Part shown: piece after piece, positions 9,029 through 17,902 of the stretch
How positions within the stretch are numbered: the stretch's first letter is position 1
Layout: each line of letters opens with the position of its first letter
Assembly: GCA_026004735.1 (NCBI GenBank)
Contig: BPJS01000001.1
Coordinates: 1,674,001-1,738,000 of the forward strand
Direction of reading: 5' to 3'
From: Isosphaeraceae bacterium
GTDB taxonomy: Bacteria > Planctomycetota > Planctomycetia > Isosphaerales > Isosphaeraceae
DNA length: 64,000 bases
Made by a program: the position numbers and the translations under genes
Notes under the pieces: model-generated
Told to the model about the DNA's origin: nothing
The model's database searches: none
What the model saw: only the letters and a program-made list of their open reading frames with translations

Positions 9029-10162
9029 TCACCGCGTCAGCCCGATCCGGTGGTGCGTCAGCCGGCGGCATCCTCCTTCGGTGATGACGTAGTTGTGTTC
9101 AATCCGGATGCCGCCGGCCCAGTCCGGCGGAAAGACCGAAGGCTCAATCGTCACCACGTCGCCCACCCGCAACACGTCGCGGCTCTCGGCGACCAAATAC
9201 GGCGCCTCGGGATGCGATAGACCCAGCCCGTGGCCTGTGTGTGAGCGTTTGGTCGTCGTCCAGCCACGGGCCGCGATCTCGGCCTGCACCACCTCGTCGA
9301 TCGTTCGGGCCTCTACGCCCGGACCCAACCGCTCCTCACCCCGCTCAAGTGCCGCCTGACAGGCCTCCATCAACGCCCGCTGATCTGCGCTCGGCTCGCC
9401 GGCGACCAGCGTATTGGCAAAGTCGCACCGGTAACCGCGGACCACGACCGAAAAATCCAGAATCCAGAGCTCGCCTTCGCGCAGCGCATGCGGCGTGGCG
9501 TGCGTATCTGGCCCTTTGGCCCGCGCGCCGGCCGCAAAATCCCCGTAGATCTGGGCGGGCGTATCCAACGCCGCCGTACAGGCTGAGTTCACCCGCAGAT
9601 AAAGCTCAAGCTCGGTGATCCCCGGCCGGATCGCCTCCATCGCTGCCGCAAAACCGGCTTCGGCCGCGCTGATCGCCAGCTCGAGCGTCGCCAGCTCGTC
9701 CGGATCCTTCTGACGCCTCAGCTCGAGCAACGTCGGACCCACGTCGGTCAGCTCCCCTTCGAGATCTGGCCCCGCCAAAACCCCTGCCGGAACCGCCGAC
9801 CACTCCACGCCTAGCCTCCGCGGCCGTCGCGAACCCACAAACCGCGCCACCGCCTCACGCATTACCGCCCGCCGGCCCGACGCCGTATGCTTCCCGTCGT
9901 ACCAACCAATCAGCTCCAACCGATCAACATGCGCCGCCTCGGCAAACGGGCGACAGACATTGTCGGCGATCAGCACCGCCTCATCCGGCGCCATCCACAG
10001 CGCGGCCCACGACTCGTTGGACCGGAACGAAAACGGCGAGGGCGCATAGCCAGCCAGATATGCCAGGTGCTCCGGCGAGGCGATCAGCACCGCTTCGACC
10101 GTCTCGCCCAGCCGCTCCCACAGCCTTTGCCTTCGCCCCCGGCACCCTTCCGCCGTGATCAT
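9029..10162 (-). CDS. M24 family metallopeptidase (Xaa-Pro aminopeptidase-like)
   Basis: The protein has 377 residues. ATG 10162 is chosen because AGGAGG lies 8 nt upstream; longer frames add 13 codons. The N-terminal half is a creatinase-like domain (PEHLAYLAGYAPSPFSF). The C-terminal pita-bread domain shows the expected five metal ligands: two Asp in LDFSVVVRGYRCDFANT, His in HTGHGLGLSHPEAP, Glu in VTIEPSVF and Glu in RIEHNYVI. It should cleave X-Pro dipeptides or act as a related dimetal aminopeptidase in the cytoplasm; the substrate is not determinable. It is followed upstream by the broken DUF1080 gene on the same strand. Confidence 0.9.
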   Translation of the reverse strand: MITAEGCRGRRQRLWERLGETVEAVLIASPEHLAYLAGYAPSPFSFRSNESWAALWMAPDEAVLIADNVCRPFAEAAHVDRLELIGWYDGKHTASGRRAVMREAVARFVGSRRPRRLGVEWSAVPAGVLAGPDLEGELTDVGPTLLELRRQKDPDELATLELAISAAEAGFAAAMEAIRPGITELELYLRVNSACTAALDTPAQIYGDFAAGARAKGPDTHATPHALREGELWILDFSVVVRGYRCDFANTLVAGEPSADQRALMEACQAALERGEERLGPGVEARTIDEVVQAEIAARGWTTTKRSHTGHGLGLSHPEAPYLVAESRDVLRVGDVVTIEPSVFPPDWAGGIRIEHNYVITEGGCRRLTHHRIGLTR

Positions 10163-10210
10163 CGCCCATCCCTCCTGACTCCAGCCCATGCCTTCCTGCA
10201 AGCCGATTGC

Positions 10211-10880
10211 TCACCTCGCAGGCACAACTCAGAGATTCCGAAACTCGACCTTGTTGCCATGATCCTGAGACCAGAGCGGGCGATCTTGGCCCGGTCCCAT
10301 CGAAACGACTCCGGTCTTCGGGTCGACCTCGGCGTTCTCGTTCACCGTGGCCCCATCGTGAATGACGGTCACCCGAGCATTCTCGACCACCGGCCCATCC
10401 CTCAATCGCGCTCTGCGGAACGTGATGCCGATCGTTTGCCACCTTTAGCTGCGGCCTGCACGCGTTCACCCGCGGCCCAGCCTGAACGTAGACCGCCACG
10501 CAATCATCCTCTCCTGGCTTCAAACCATGTGAATCAAGCACCTGGATCTCGTAAACACAGTCCAGATACGCCCCACCCTTGCCCCAAGCCTGCCCCTTCA
10601 CCTCAGGGATTAGCGGACAGTTAGACTCAATGTTCAACCTGCGATCACCGAAAATCGCCTGAATCCCAATATCACATGAGCCGGGTTTCAACGTGAAGTG
10701 TGTCGCCGTTGTCTTCCAACCGGCCGGTCCGAAACCGTCCCGATTCGTCCCACCGTCTAGCTCGCCTCCATCGGAGAGCACAACGGCGCCCGCCGGCGGC
10801 TCGGCCCCGAGCGTCCGATCCTGGGGCTGGTCTGGGTCGCCACTGGCGAGCCAGCCGACCAGCAGCCACGTCCACCCCAT
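10211..10880 (-). pseudogene. Broken DUF1080 (3-keto-disaccharide hydrolase-like) gene
   Basis: Read on the minus strand from 10880, the frame gives a signal-peptide-like start and typical DUF1080 sequence (PPAGAVVLSDG, YEIQVLDSHGLK, PRVNACRPQLK). At 10442-10443 one extra G (CC on the plus strand) shifts the frame. Removing it restores KWQTIGITFRRARL, NARVTVIHDG and QDHGNKVEFRNL, which complete the family pattern. A TGA at 10229-10231 then stands where the family has Trp, before VVPAR and a second stop at 10211. Several usual residues are also altered (GKGGAYLDCVYE in place of the GNSGIYLQGRYE-like pattern). The gene is therefore read as a decaying pseudogene; a sequencing error could explain the frameshift but not the other changes. 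An intact relative lies at 28945-29535. Confidence 0.82.
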
Positions 10881-11014
10881 CGCGCTGATCTGACCGAACC
10901 TCCGACACCTTGCTCCAAGACGGTTCGATCTCCTGATTCGTCAGACTAGCCTGAGCGCCCGCTAGCCGCTAGTTTCTGAACACCGACCCCGCTGACCAAG
11001 GATCGACCGCCCGC

Positions 11015-12079
11015 ATGGCTCGTTGGACTTGCCGAGAGTGTCTCGCCGTTTTCGATTCCTCAGCACGCCTGGCCCGCTGTGACCACGGCTGTCAACCGTC
11101 GACCGAGAGCCAGGCTCCGACCTTGGTCTTCAACCCCCGGGCCGGCAGGCCCTCACCGCCTCGGCTCACGACCAATCTTCTGGGGCTTCGAAGCTCTCCG
11201 CCTCATTCGCTCTGCCCGGAGTGTGGAAAGCCGACCACGCGCTGGGTCTGCCCGGACTGCCATGCCGATCTGCCCGAGCGTGGCACCGATCCGTTCGCCT
11301 CGATCGTCCTGGTCGGGCCAGCGCGGTCCGGCAAGTCTGGCCTGGCCCACGCTCTGGCCCGCAGCCTGGAACGGCTCTGCCCTGGATCCGTCGTGGATCC
11401 CGTCGACGAGCCGTCGCGTGCCGTGGTCGGCCACCGCTCGGATCACCCGGGCCAAGTCAGTCGTGCCCTGCTCCGCGAGCGTCGCCCAGGGCGAGAGAAC
11501 GCGCGCTGGCTCGCGCTCGTCGACACCCCAGGCACCCCCTGGGAGGATCGCGACCAGTCCTGGGCACGCCACGCCCGATTCCTGGCTCGCGCCGGTGCGA
11601 TCGTCCTGGTCCTCGACCCGCGCCGGCTCGAACCGGTCCTGACTCTGATCCGCCGCCACGCCGACGCTCGCCTCCAAGCCGGCTTTGTCTCGACCTGGCG
11701 CCGCTTGCTACTCGTGGAGGAGATCCGCCAGCTTGGCTCGTTTCTGGAGCTTGCCGGCGGCCGTATTCCAGCTCAGCAACCCCTGGCCATCGCCCTCACC
11801 CATCTTGAAGCCTGGTTCTCCCTGGCTTCGCCGGGCACCCTCCTGCAAGCCCTCGGGCCGGTCCCCGAGGCCTTCCCCTGGACCGATCAGGTCGGCCAGC
11901 GCCTTCACGACGAGGCCGAAGCGGAACTGGTTCGTTGGAACGGCGAGTCCTTTACCCAGCAACTCTCCCTCAAGTTCCCCACCTACCGCTACGTCCCGAT
12001 CGGCGACCCCTCGACTCCCCACCCCTTCGGCGTCGAGATCCTCCTGCGTTGGCTCCTTCAGCGTCAGGCGTGGCTCTAG
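11015..12079 (+). CDS. Zinc-ribbon P-loop GTPase-like protein
   Basis: The protein has 354 residues. The N terminus has two treble-clef or ribbon-like cysteine clusters: C6, C9, C22 and C26, then CPEC/CPDC near residues 67-82. A P-loop domain follows with Walker A GPARSGKSG (about 100-108) and a switch-type motif VDTPGTPWED (about 168-177) that fits G2/G3 of TRAFAC GTPases. IALTHLE (about 254-260) may replace the usual NKxD specificity motif, so nucleotide choice is uncertain. It resembles the zinc-ribbon GTPase-like proteins of the double-GTPase/TRAFAC type seen near secretion or conflict loci, but no partner gene is present here. It has no membrane segment. Its role is unknown. Confidence 0.65.
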   Translation: MARWTCRECLAVFDSSARLARCDHGCQPSTESQAPTLVFNPRAGRPSPPRLTTNLLGLRSSPPHSLCPECGKPTTRWVCPDCHADLPERGTDPFASIVLVGPARSGKSGLAHALARSLERLCPGSVVDPVDEPSRAVVGHRSDHPGQVSRALLRERRPGRENARWLALVDTPGTPWEDRDQSWARHARFLARAGAIVLVLDPRRLEPVLTLIRRHADARLQAGFVSTWRRLLLVEEIRQLGSFLELAGGRIPAQQPLAIALTHLEAWFSLASPGTLLQALGPVPEAFPWTDQVGQRLHDEAEAELVRWNGESFTQQLSLKFPTYRYVPIGDPSTPHPFGVEILLRWLLQRQAWL

Positions 12080-12397
12080 CCGTCCCGCAAACCGGTCCCC
12101 CCAACCCAGCGGTCAGCCCCGCCCGCGATCGGCGACCATCGATCCCCTCCACGCCCTAGACTCAGGCCCGAGCGAACTCCCCACTCGTGCCAGCGACGAA
12201 TCCATACCGAGGCTCGGTCCCCCGCATCCTCACGGATCCTCCCTCGCCTGGTCCGCTCGGTCGGCCTTTTGGCCGCTCTTCTTGTGATCGTCTCGTCTGC
12301 GGCCGTCCCACCGAGGCCCGTTATCAGACCGGGGAGACGACCGCACTTTAAGCTGCCGATTCGATCAGGACCGGGTTCGCAACGCGCTGCCCCGGGC
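12080..12397. other. Gap without a supported gene
   Basis: This 318-bp stretch lies between the convergent GTPase-like and VIT/vWA genes. One plus-strand frame around 12242-12300 reads like a signal peptide (LVRSVGLLAALLVIVSSAAV), but it has no ATG, no ribosome site and continues into the antisense of the next gene. It may be a remnant. No terminator hairpin was clear. Confidence 0.5.
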
Positions 12398-14719
12398 TTA
12401 GCGCTCGGCTGGCTCGATCCGGTAGGTCGTCCCTCCCAGGTTGACCAAGACCGGTTCCTCGAACGTCAGGTATTGATTCCAGTGCGGACTCTGCCGCCGG
12501 GCCAGCTCGAAGTAACCGTCGCTCCACTGCTCAATCCGCCGGGCGCTGGCCTCCTGTTCGGGCGTGACTGTCGAATCGACCCACGTCGTCCCGCGGCGGA
12601 AAAAGGTCTTGTCGCCCACCTTACGCACCGCCTCAACGGCTACTGCCCGCCCCTCGGCGTCATGAGCCACGACAGCCGCGGCGTTGATGGCCGGCGCGGC
12701 CGGGGCAGGGGGGGGAGCACCGCCTGGATCCGCCGTGCCCGTACCCCGTCGCGGAGCCGTCCTCCCAACCGCGCCAACCTCCGCAGCCCGCGCCCCGTAA
12801 GCCGACCGATCCCGCTGGACCGGCGCCGCCAACATCGCATCGCTCGACGCACTCAGAGCCATCGCCTTGTACGCTCGCTGACCGACCCCCGCGCTCCCGC
12901 CAACCTCGCGCAGCCGCTCGAGTCGTTCCTCCGTCATCCTCGCATGAACCCTCGCCGCATGCAGGTCCGTCCGCTCGTCGGCCAGAAACGACGTGTATGG
13001 CGTCAGAATCCCGTACCGCTTGCTCAGCCCAACGAGCTCGTCAATCAGCTCGGAGTTCTTGCCGTGCAGGTCGATCTGGTCGATCAGATCGCCGACCCGA
13101 CGAACCGCCCAGAGCGTCTCCACAAACCGATAGTTCGACCCTTCTCCCGACCGTGCCAGTTCCACCGGGAACGCATACGACCGGCGCTCGCTGCCCGACC
13201 GCCCCGTTAACCTCAGTTCGGTCCGGCCGCCTTCCCGATACCGTCCGACCCAGACAATCTGCCCGCCCTCGAACAGGTCCGGCAACTCCCGGGGATAGCC
13301 ACGGTTCGTATCAATCCCCTCGAAGCTGAGCACAAGCTCGCTTAACACCGGGCTGGTCAATCGACGGAAAAACCGCGAAACCGCCGCCTCGATATCCTGG
13401 TCGGGCCGGACATACTCGCTCGTGCCCCCATGGCCGCCACTCAGCCGGTCGAGCAACCGCGCATTGACGTCATCACCCACGCCGAACACAAAAATCCGCG
13501 CCCGCGTCCGATTCGCTTCCTTTACATGAGCCGCAATCTCGGCCTCATGGGTCGTGCCCGCCGTGGGCAGACCATCCGTCAGAAAGATCAGGTAGCCAGG
13601 CCGATCCCGGTCACCAAACTGCCGCAGGCCCTGCTGGAGGGCTTCGTCAATGTTTGTGCTCCCCCCTGGCCGTATGTTATCGACAAATCGCAGCGCCTCC
13701 CGCTTGCTCGCTTCGTCATACCTCTGCAACTCGGGCCGAAACGCCTCAACCCGATCATCATAGGCCAGGACGTTGAACGTATCCCCCTCGCGAAGATTCT
13801 CAAGCACAAACCGCAGTGCGTTCCGCGCCTGCTCAATCTTCTTACCCGTCATCGAACCGGACCGGTCCAGGACAAAGACGACCGTCTTCGCCGCCGACTC
13901 CTCGGCCAGCCGCTCCACTTTCGGGCTGGCCAGGACCAGGACGTAGCCGTCCTCACCGTCCGACGGCTTGAAGCTCAGCACCGAGACGCCCACCGCTCCC
14001 TCGCCCAACGCGTAAAACAGCCGAAAATCCCGCGTCGGGATCACGTCCCGGTTAACCATCCGGACCGTCGCGCGCCGATCGCCGTCGCGCTCGATCTCGA
14101 TGTCCGCATCCGGGCTGTAGATCGTCTTGATCGCATTCTGGCTTTCTAGCCGAACCGTCACGCTCAGCTTCTCGATCGGCTTGCCGCTGTACTTCTGGGT
14201 CGAAAGCGGATGGCTGAACTCGATCACGTCCGACTCACGCCGGCACAGCCCCGTGTACCGCAGGGTGATCGTCCGCTCTCCACGTGGCGGAATCGGAAAA
14301 ATCGCAGTCCGGATCAGGCCCCGGCCCATATACTCCAGCAACGCCGGGTCCCGCTTGCGCCGAACGATTTCCTCGTAAATCCGCCGCGCTTCCTCACGGC
14401 TCAGAAGCCTCCCGGGCAACTCCTTGCCATCGACCATCAGGACGAAATTCTGAACCCCACCGTCGTCGGGGATCGGAAAGAAATACTCCGCCTCCATCTC
14501 AAACGAATTCGGATTGGAAAACCGTTGCACGACCTGCACTTCGGCAACCTGGTCGCGGATCCGGGCGTCAATCTCGACCGCCTTGACCTCGAACGAACCG
14601 GCCACCCGACGCCCCGGACTACTGTCGATCAGCAACCCTTGCCCGATCGCCGATCGCGCTCCCAACGCAACCAGCAGTCCAACCGGCACGATCGACGTCC
14701 AGCCAACCCTACGCGACAT
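12398..14719 (-). CDS. Exported VIT and von Willebrand A domain protein
   Basis: The protein has 773 residues. ATG 14719 is preceded by GGAGGAGGG. A signal peptide covers about 1-26. The VIT domain (about 30-165) shows the EVQVVQRFSNPNSFEMEAEYFFP pattern and SREEARRIYEEI. The vWA domain (about 275-450) opens with VVFVLDRSGSM, an intact DxSxS metal-ion-dependent adhesion site, and has the later TDGLPT. The C-terminal third is low-complexity, Ala/Pro-rich around 640-690, then folded again. VIT/vWA proteins bind partner proteins or surfaces through a divalent metal. It lacks a sortase signal or a visible C-terminal anchor, so it is probably periplasmic. It is divergent from the glycosyltransferase. 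Confidence 0.88.
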   Translation of the reverse strand: MSRRVGWTSIVPVGLLVALGARSAIGQGLLIDSSPGRRVAGSFEVKAVEIDARIRDQVAEVQVVQRFSNPNSFEMEAEYFFPIPDDGGVQNFVLMVDGKELPGRLLSREEARRIYEEIVRRKRDPALLEYMGRGLIRTAIFPIPPRGERTITLRYTGLCRRESDVIEFSHPLSTQKYSGKPIEKLSVTVRLESQNAIKTIYSPDADIEIERDGDRRATVRMVNRDVIPTRDFRLFYALGEGAVGVSVLSFKPSDGEDGYVLVLASPKVERLAEESAAKTVVFVLDRSGSMTGKKIEQARNALRFVLENLREGDTFNVLAYDDRVEAFRPELQRYDEASKREALRFVDNIRPGGSTNIDEALQQGLRQFGDRDRPGYLIFLTDGLPTAGTTHEAEIAAHVKEANRTRARIFVFGVGDDVNARLLDRLSGGHGGTSEYVRPDQDIEAAVSRFFRRLTSPVLSELVLSFEGIDTNRGYPRELPDLFEGGQIVWVGRYREGGRTELRLTGRSGSERRSYAFPVELARSGEGSNYRFVETLWAVRRVGDLIDQIDLHGKNSELIDELVGLSKRYGILTPYTSFLADERTDLHAARVHARMTEERLERLREVGGSAGVGQRAYKAMALSASSDAMLAAPVQRDRSAYGARAAEVGAVGRTAPRRGTGTADPGGAPPPAPAAPAINAAAVVAHDAEGRAVAVEAVRKVGDKTFFRRGTTWVDSTVTPEQEASARRIEQWSDGYFELARRQSPHWNQYLTFEEPVLVNLGGTTYRIEPAER

Positions 14720-15017
14720 TGGAAGGCCCTCCTCCGCAGCAGACTGTCTCTCCCGGATCCGGGCATGCCAGACCGTTCCCCTTCCTCCATATTCCTTCCA
14801 CGATCGAACGGCCCGCGCGTCCAGTCCAGCGTCTTACGATTCACCCGGAGCCGCCGCCGCGTTCCCCTCGTCGCCTCCGCCACCGAGTCGCTCCGCTGCC
14901 TCCGCCCCCTGCCCGGCCGCTTTGAGCAGCCTCGCTTCGATTGACAGCCCCCCCTCTCCCGACTAATCTGCCGACCCGCTCGTGTTTGCGATCCTCGGCC
15001 CACCGACACTTCCCGCG

Positions 15018-16238
15018 ATGACGACGGTGCAACCAAGTCTCGGCCGCACTCAACCGCTCGCCGAGCCACCCCGGTCGATGCGCCGCGCCCTGGTCGTCGC
15101 CGACGCTGGCTGGTTCACAACCGAAAGCCTCTTCGCCGAGCTAGATCGCCCGGACACCTCGACCTTGCTCCTGACCTGTCTGGACTGGCGCAACGCCTGG
15201 CGCCGAGGCCAGCGCCCCTGGAACTGGAACCGCCCCCCGCGCCGACGCCGCGACCGCCTCTGGCAGGCCGACCTCGCCCTGCCCACCGGCTGGATGAAAT
15301 CCGTCCCGCGGATCGGCATGGCGCCGATCGCTCGCCTGGTCCAACGCTGGCACCGCGAGCTTGATCCGGCGGCACGGCTCACGCTGGTGATGACCTACCC
15401 CCACTACCTCGAGCTGCGCCGCCAGCTCAACCCAGAGCAAACCATTTATTTGAATGTCGACGACTATCGACTCTACTGGCCGCATCAGGCCGCCCGCGTC
15501 TCAGCCCTCGAACGAGAGGCTGTGCGAGTCTCGGACCTGACGGCCTGCGTGGCCCACGTCCGCTGCGACGAGCTTCGGCAAGCCGTCCCCGCCGCGACCG
15601 ACCGGATCATCCATCTACCCCACGGCGCCGCGGCCCGAACCATCTCCGATCGCCCCCACATCCGACCCGCACCTCCTCCGCCCGACCTCGCCGCCATCCC
15701 CGCGCCTCGGCTCGGCTACGTCGGCTCCCTCGAGGATCGCATCGACTGGCCCCTGCTCGACCACCTTGCCGTCCACCGCCCCGACGCCTCGATCGTCCTG
15801 ATCGGCCGCGCCGATCCCGACCGCCGCTCCCAGCCCTGGCAGCAAGCGCGCCGTCGCTGCCTAGCTCGCCCTAACGTCCACCAGCTCGGTTGGCGCGACC
15901 AAAGCCAGCTCGCCGCCTACATCGCCGCATTCGACGCCCTGCTGATTCCCTACGCGACCGACCACCCCTTTAACCGCGTCTGCAACCCCACCAAAATCAT
16001 GGACTATATGGGCTCGGGCCGGCCGATCCTCGCCACCGACCTGCCCGAATGCCGGCTCCACGCCGAGCGGATCCACGTCGCTGCGTCGACCGATCAGTTC
16101 CTCGCTGCCCTCGACGCGATTCTCGCCGCCGGCTCCGACGACGGCCGGGCCCGCACGCGCTGGCAGTTCGCTTGCGACCACACCTGCGGCCGCCTCGCCG
16201 CCCGCCTCCTGGATCGCCTCGACCAGCTTACGGCCTGA
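15018..16238 (+). CDS. Family 4-like glycosyltransferase
   Basis: The protein has 406 residues from ATG 15018; a GTG at 14982 and an ATG at 15078 are alternative starts and no good ribosome site decides between them. It has a GT-B layout: an N-terminal domain opening MRRALVVADAGWFTTESLF, then YLNVDDYRLYWPHQ, and a C-terminal nucleotide-sugar domain with LGYVGSLEDRIDWPLL and NPTKIMDYMGSGRPILATDLPE, where the Glu fits the usual EX7E-like region. Such enzymes transfer a sugar to a lipid or polysaccharide on the cytoplasmic face. No other polysaccharide genes are adjacent, so the acceptor cannot be predicted. Confidence 0.82.
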   Translation: MTTVQPSLGRTQPLAEPPRSMRRALVVADAGWFTTESLFAELDRPDTSTLLLTCLDWRNAWRRGQRPWNWNRPPRRRRDRLWQADLALPTGWMKSVPRIGMAPIARLVQRWHRELDPAARLTLVMTYPHYLELRRQLNPEQTIYLNVDDYRLYWPHQAARVSALEREAVRVSDLTACVAHVRCDELRQAVPAATDRIIHLPHGAAARTISDRPHIRPAPPPPDLAAIPAPRLGYVGSLEDRIDWPLLDHLAVHRPDASIVLIGRADPDRRSQPWQQARRRCLARPNVHQLGWRDQSQLAAYIAAFDALLIPYATDHPFNRVCNPTKIMDYMGSGRPILATDLPECRLHAERIHVAASTDQFLAALDAILAAGSDDGRARTRWQFACDHTCGRLAARLLDRLDQLTA

Positions 16239-16419
16239 TCCCCCGTTCCTCCCCGCGCACCGGCTAGACCGCTCCCCTTGGCACCGTCCCGGAACGGAAT
16301 CCGACGTGTGGCAGCGCGCCGGATCGAAGGGTAGAGTTGCGTCATGGTCGGCTTCCCGGCTGTTCGGGATGCCGTCGGCGGATTGCCCCCATGCCTCCCC
16401 GTTTCTGGATCATCCGACC

Positions 16420-17691
16420 ATGAACGCCAGCGTCATCGCCCGCCTGCTGATCATGATGTTTCTCCAATATTTTGTTTGGGGCATCTGGCTACCGATCTTG
16501 CCGCTCAAACTCTCCGATATCGGCCTCTCGGCCAACCAGACCGCCTTGATTATGACCACCTACGGCTTCGGCTCGATTCTCGGGCCGTTCGTACTCGGAC
16601 AGCTTGCCGATCGCTACTTCGCGGCTGAGCGGGTCGTCAGCCTCGCCCACATCATCGGCGGGCTGCTCCTGATCGTCGCTTCCGGTATGTCTCAGTTCTG
16701 GCCTCTCTTTTTGCTGATGTTCCTCTACTGCAACCTCTACATGCCGACGATGGGGCTGACCAACGCGATTGCCTTCAAGGGCCTCGGCGAGGGCAATGAA
16801 AAATATTTCGCCTGGATCCGCAACATGGGCGCCGTCGGCTGGATCGTCGCCGGGTTGTTCTTTGCCTGGTATCTGAATACCTTCAAACCAACGCTCGCCC
16901 TCGAGCCGCTCCGCTTTGCCGGTTGGGTCTCCATCGCCTACGGCGTCTACTGCCTGTTCCTCCCCCACACGCCGCCAACCCGCGTCACCCAGGCCGTTGA
17001 GGCCAGCGGCGACCTCGCCGAACGCGCCAGCGACCTGTCCCCGCTGAAGCCTCCAGTCAAACGGTCGGCCGTCGCCGAAAGCCTCGAACTGCTCAACAAC
17101 CGCTCCTTCGCCGTGCTGGTGGCCACTGCCGGTCTGATCGGCATCATGCTCGCCTTCTACTTCGGGGCCGAAAGCTTGTTCCTCAAACATATCGGCGTCG
17201 CCGAAAACGACATCGGCGGCTGGATGACCCTCGGCCAGATCGTCGAAATGATCGTCACCCTGTTCGTCCCCCTGGCCATCACCCAACTAGGCTTCAAAAC
17301 CACGATGATCATCGGTGCCGCGTTCTGGGCCGCCCGGTTCGGCATCTCAATCCTCGGTCAGCCGACCTGGCTGATGCTTGCCACCATCACCTTCCACGGC
17401 TTCTGCTTCGGCTTCTTCTTCGTCGTCGCGTTTATCTTCGTCGACAAAGCAGCGCCGGCCGACATCCGCTCCACGGCCCAAAATCTCCTGGTCTTCGTCG
17501 TCTACGGCGTCGGCACGGTCATCGGAAACCTGATTGTCGGACCCCTCCGCACCGCTTTCGGCGACAACTGGGCCGCCATTTGGGCTGGGCCGTTCGTCCT
17601 GACCACCCTCGCCTTGCTCGCCTTCGCCGCCTTGTTCCGCCCCGACGAGATCGGCGAGACCCGGGAGCTGAGCGCGGCCGTTCATGCCTGA
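16420..17691 (+). CDS. MFS transporter of the nucleoside:H+ symporter type
   Basis: The protein has 423 residues. ATG 16420 opens the conserved N terminus MNASVIARLLIMMFLQYFVWGIW; the longer frame adds 38 unrelated residues. About twelve hydrophobic segments are visible with a polar central loop near 195-225. The WGIWLPILP and AFKGLGEGNEKYFAWIRNMGAVGWI patterns match the NupG/XapB-like nucleoside transporter family. It is a proton-coupled inner-membrane permease; the nucleoside substrate follows from family resemblance only. It is convergent with the ABC transporter genes. Confidence 0.88.
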   Translation: MNASVIARLLIMMFLQYFVWGIWLPILPLKLSDIGLSANQTALIMTTYGFGSILGPFVLGQLADRYFAAERVVSLAHIIGGLLLIVASGMSQFWPLFLLMFLYCNLYMPTMGLTNAIAFKGLGEGNEKYFAWIRNMGAVGWIVAGLFFAWYLNTFKPTLALEPLRFAGWVSIAYGVYCLFLPHTPPTRVTQAVEASGDLAERASDLSPLKPPVKRSAVAESLELLNNRSFAVLVATAGLIGIMLAFYFGAESLFLKHIGVAENDIGGWMTLGQIVEMIVTLFVPLAITQLGFKTTMIIGAAFWAARFGISILGQPTWLMLATITFHGFCFGFFFVVAFIFVDKAAPADIRSTAQNLLVFVVYGVGTVIGNLIVGPLRTAFGDNWAAIWAGPFVLTTLALLAFAALFRPDEIGETRELSAAVHA

Positions 17692-17747
17692 ACCGCATCC
17701 AGCTCACCCAATCCGCACCTTCCATTTCAGACTCGACACTTGGGACC

Positions 17748-17776
17748 GTGGCGCGGGGAAACATCCCCCGCACCAC
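17748..17776. terminator. Terminator hairpin in a convergent gap
   Basis: GTGGCGCGGGG at 17748-17758 pairs with CCCCGCACCAC at 17766-17776 over 11 positions with one C-A mismatch and a 7-nt loop. It lies between the MFS transporter and the end of the ABC transporter operon and could serve both strands. Confidence 0.5.
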
Positions 17777-17902
17777 GCCCCCTCGCTCCATCTCCAGCCC
17801 CCCCTCGGCCGTCAACCCGCCCCGGGGGCCGATCCGCTCCCGTCTCGGTATCCGTCGGACCGCTTGTGATCCTCCCAGGGTCGGTTCCCCTCGCCCGGAT
17901 CG

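Noticed and set aside
12269..13210. Plus-strand frame opposite the VIT/vWA gene, with a signal-like start
   Set aside because: Most of it is antisense to a well supported gene; only the first 40 codons look like a signal peptide and no ATG precedes them.
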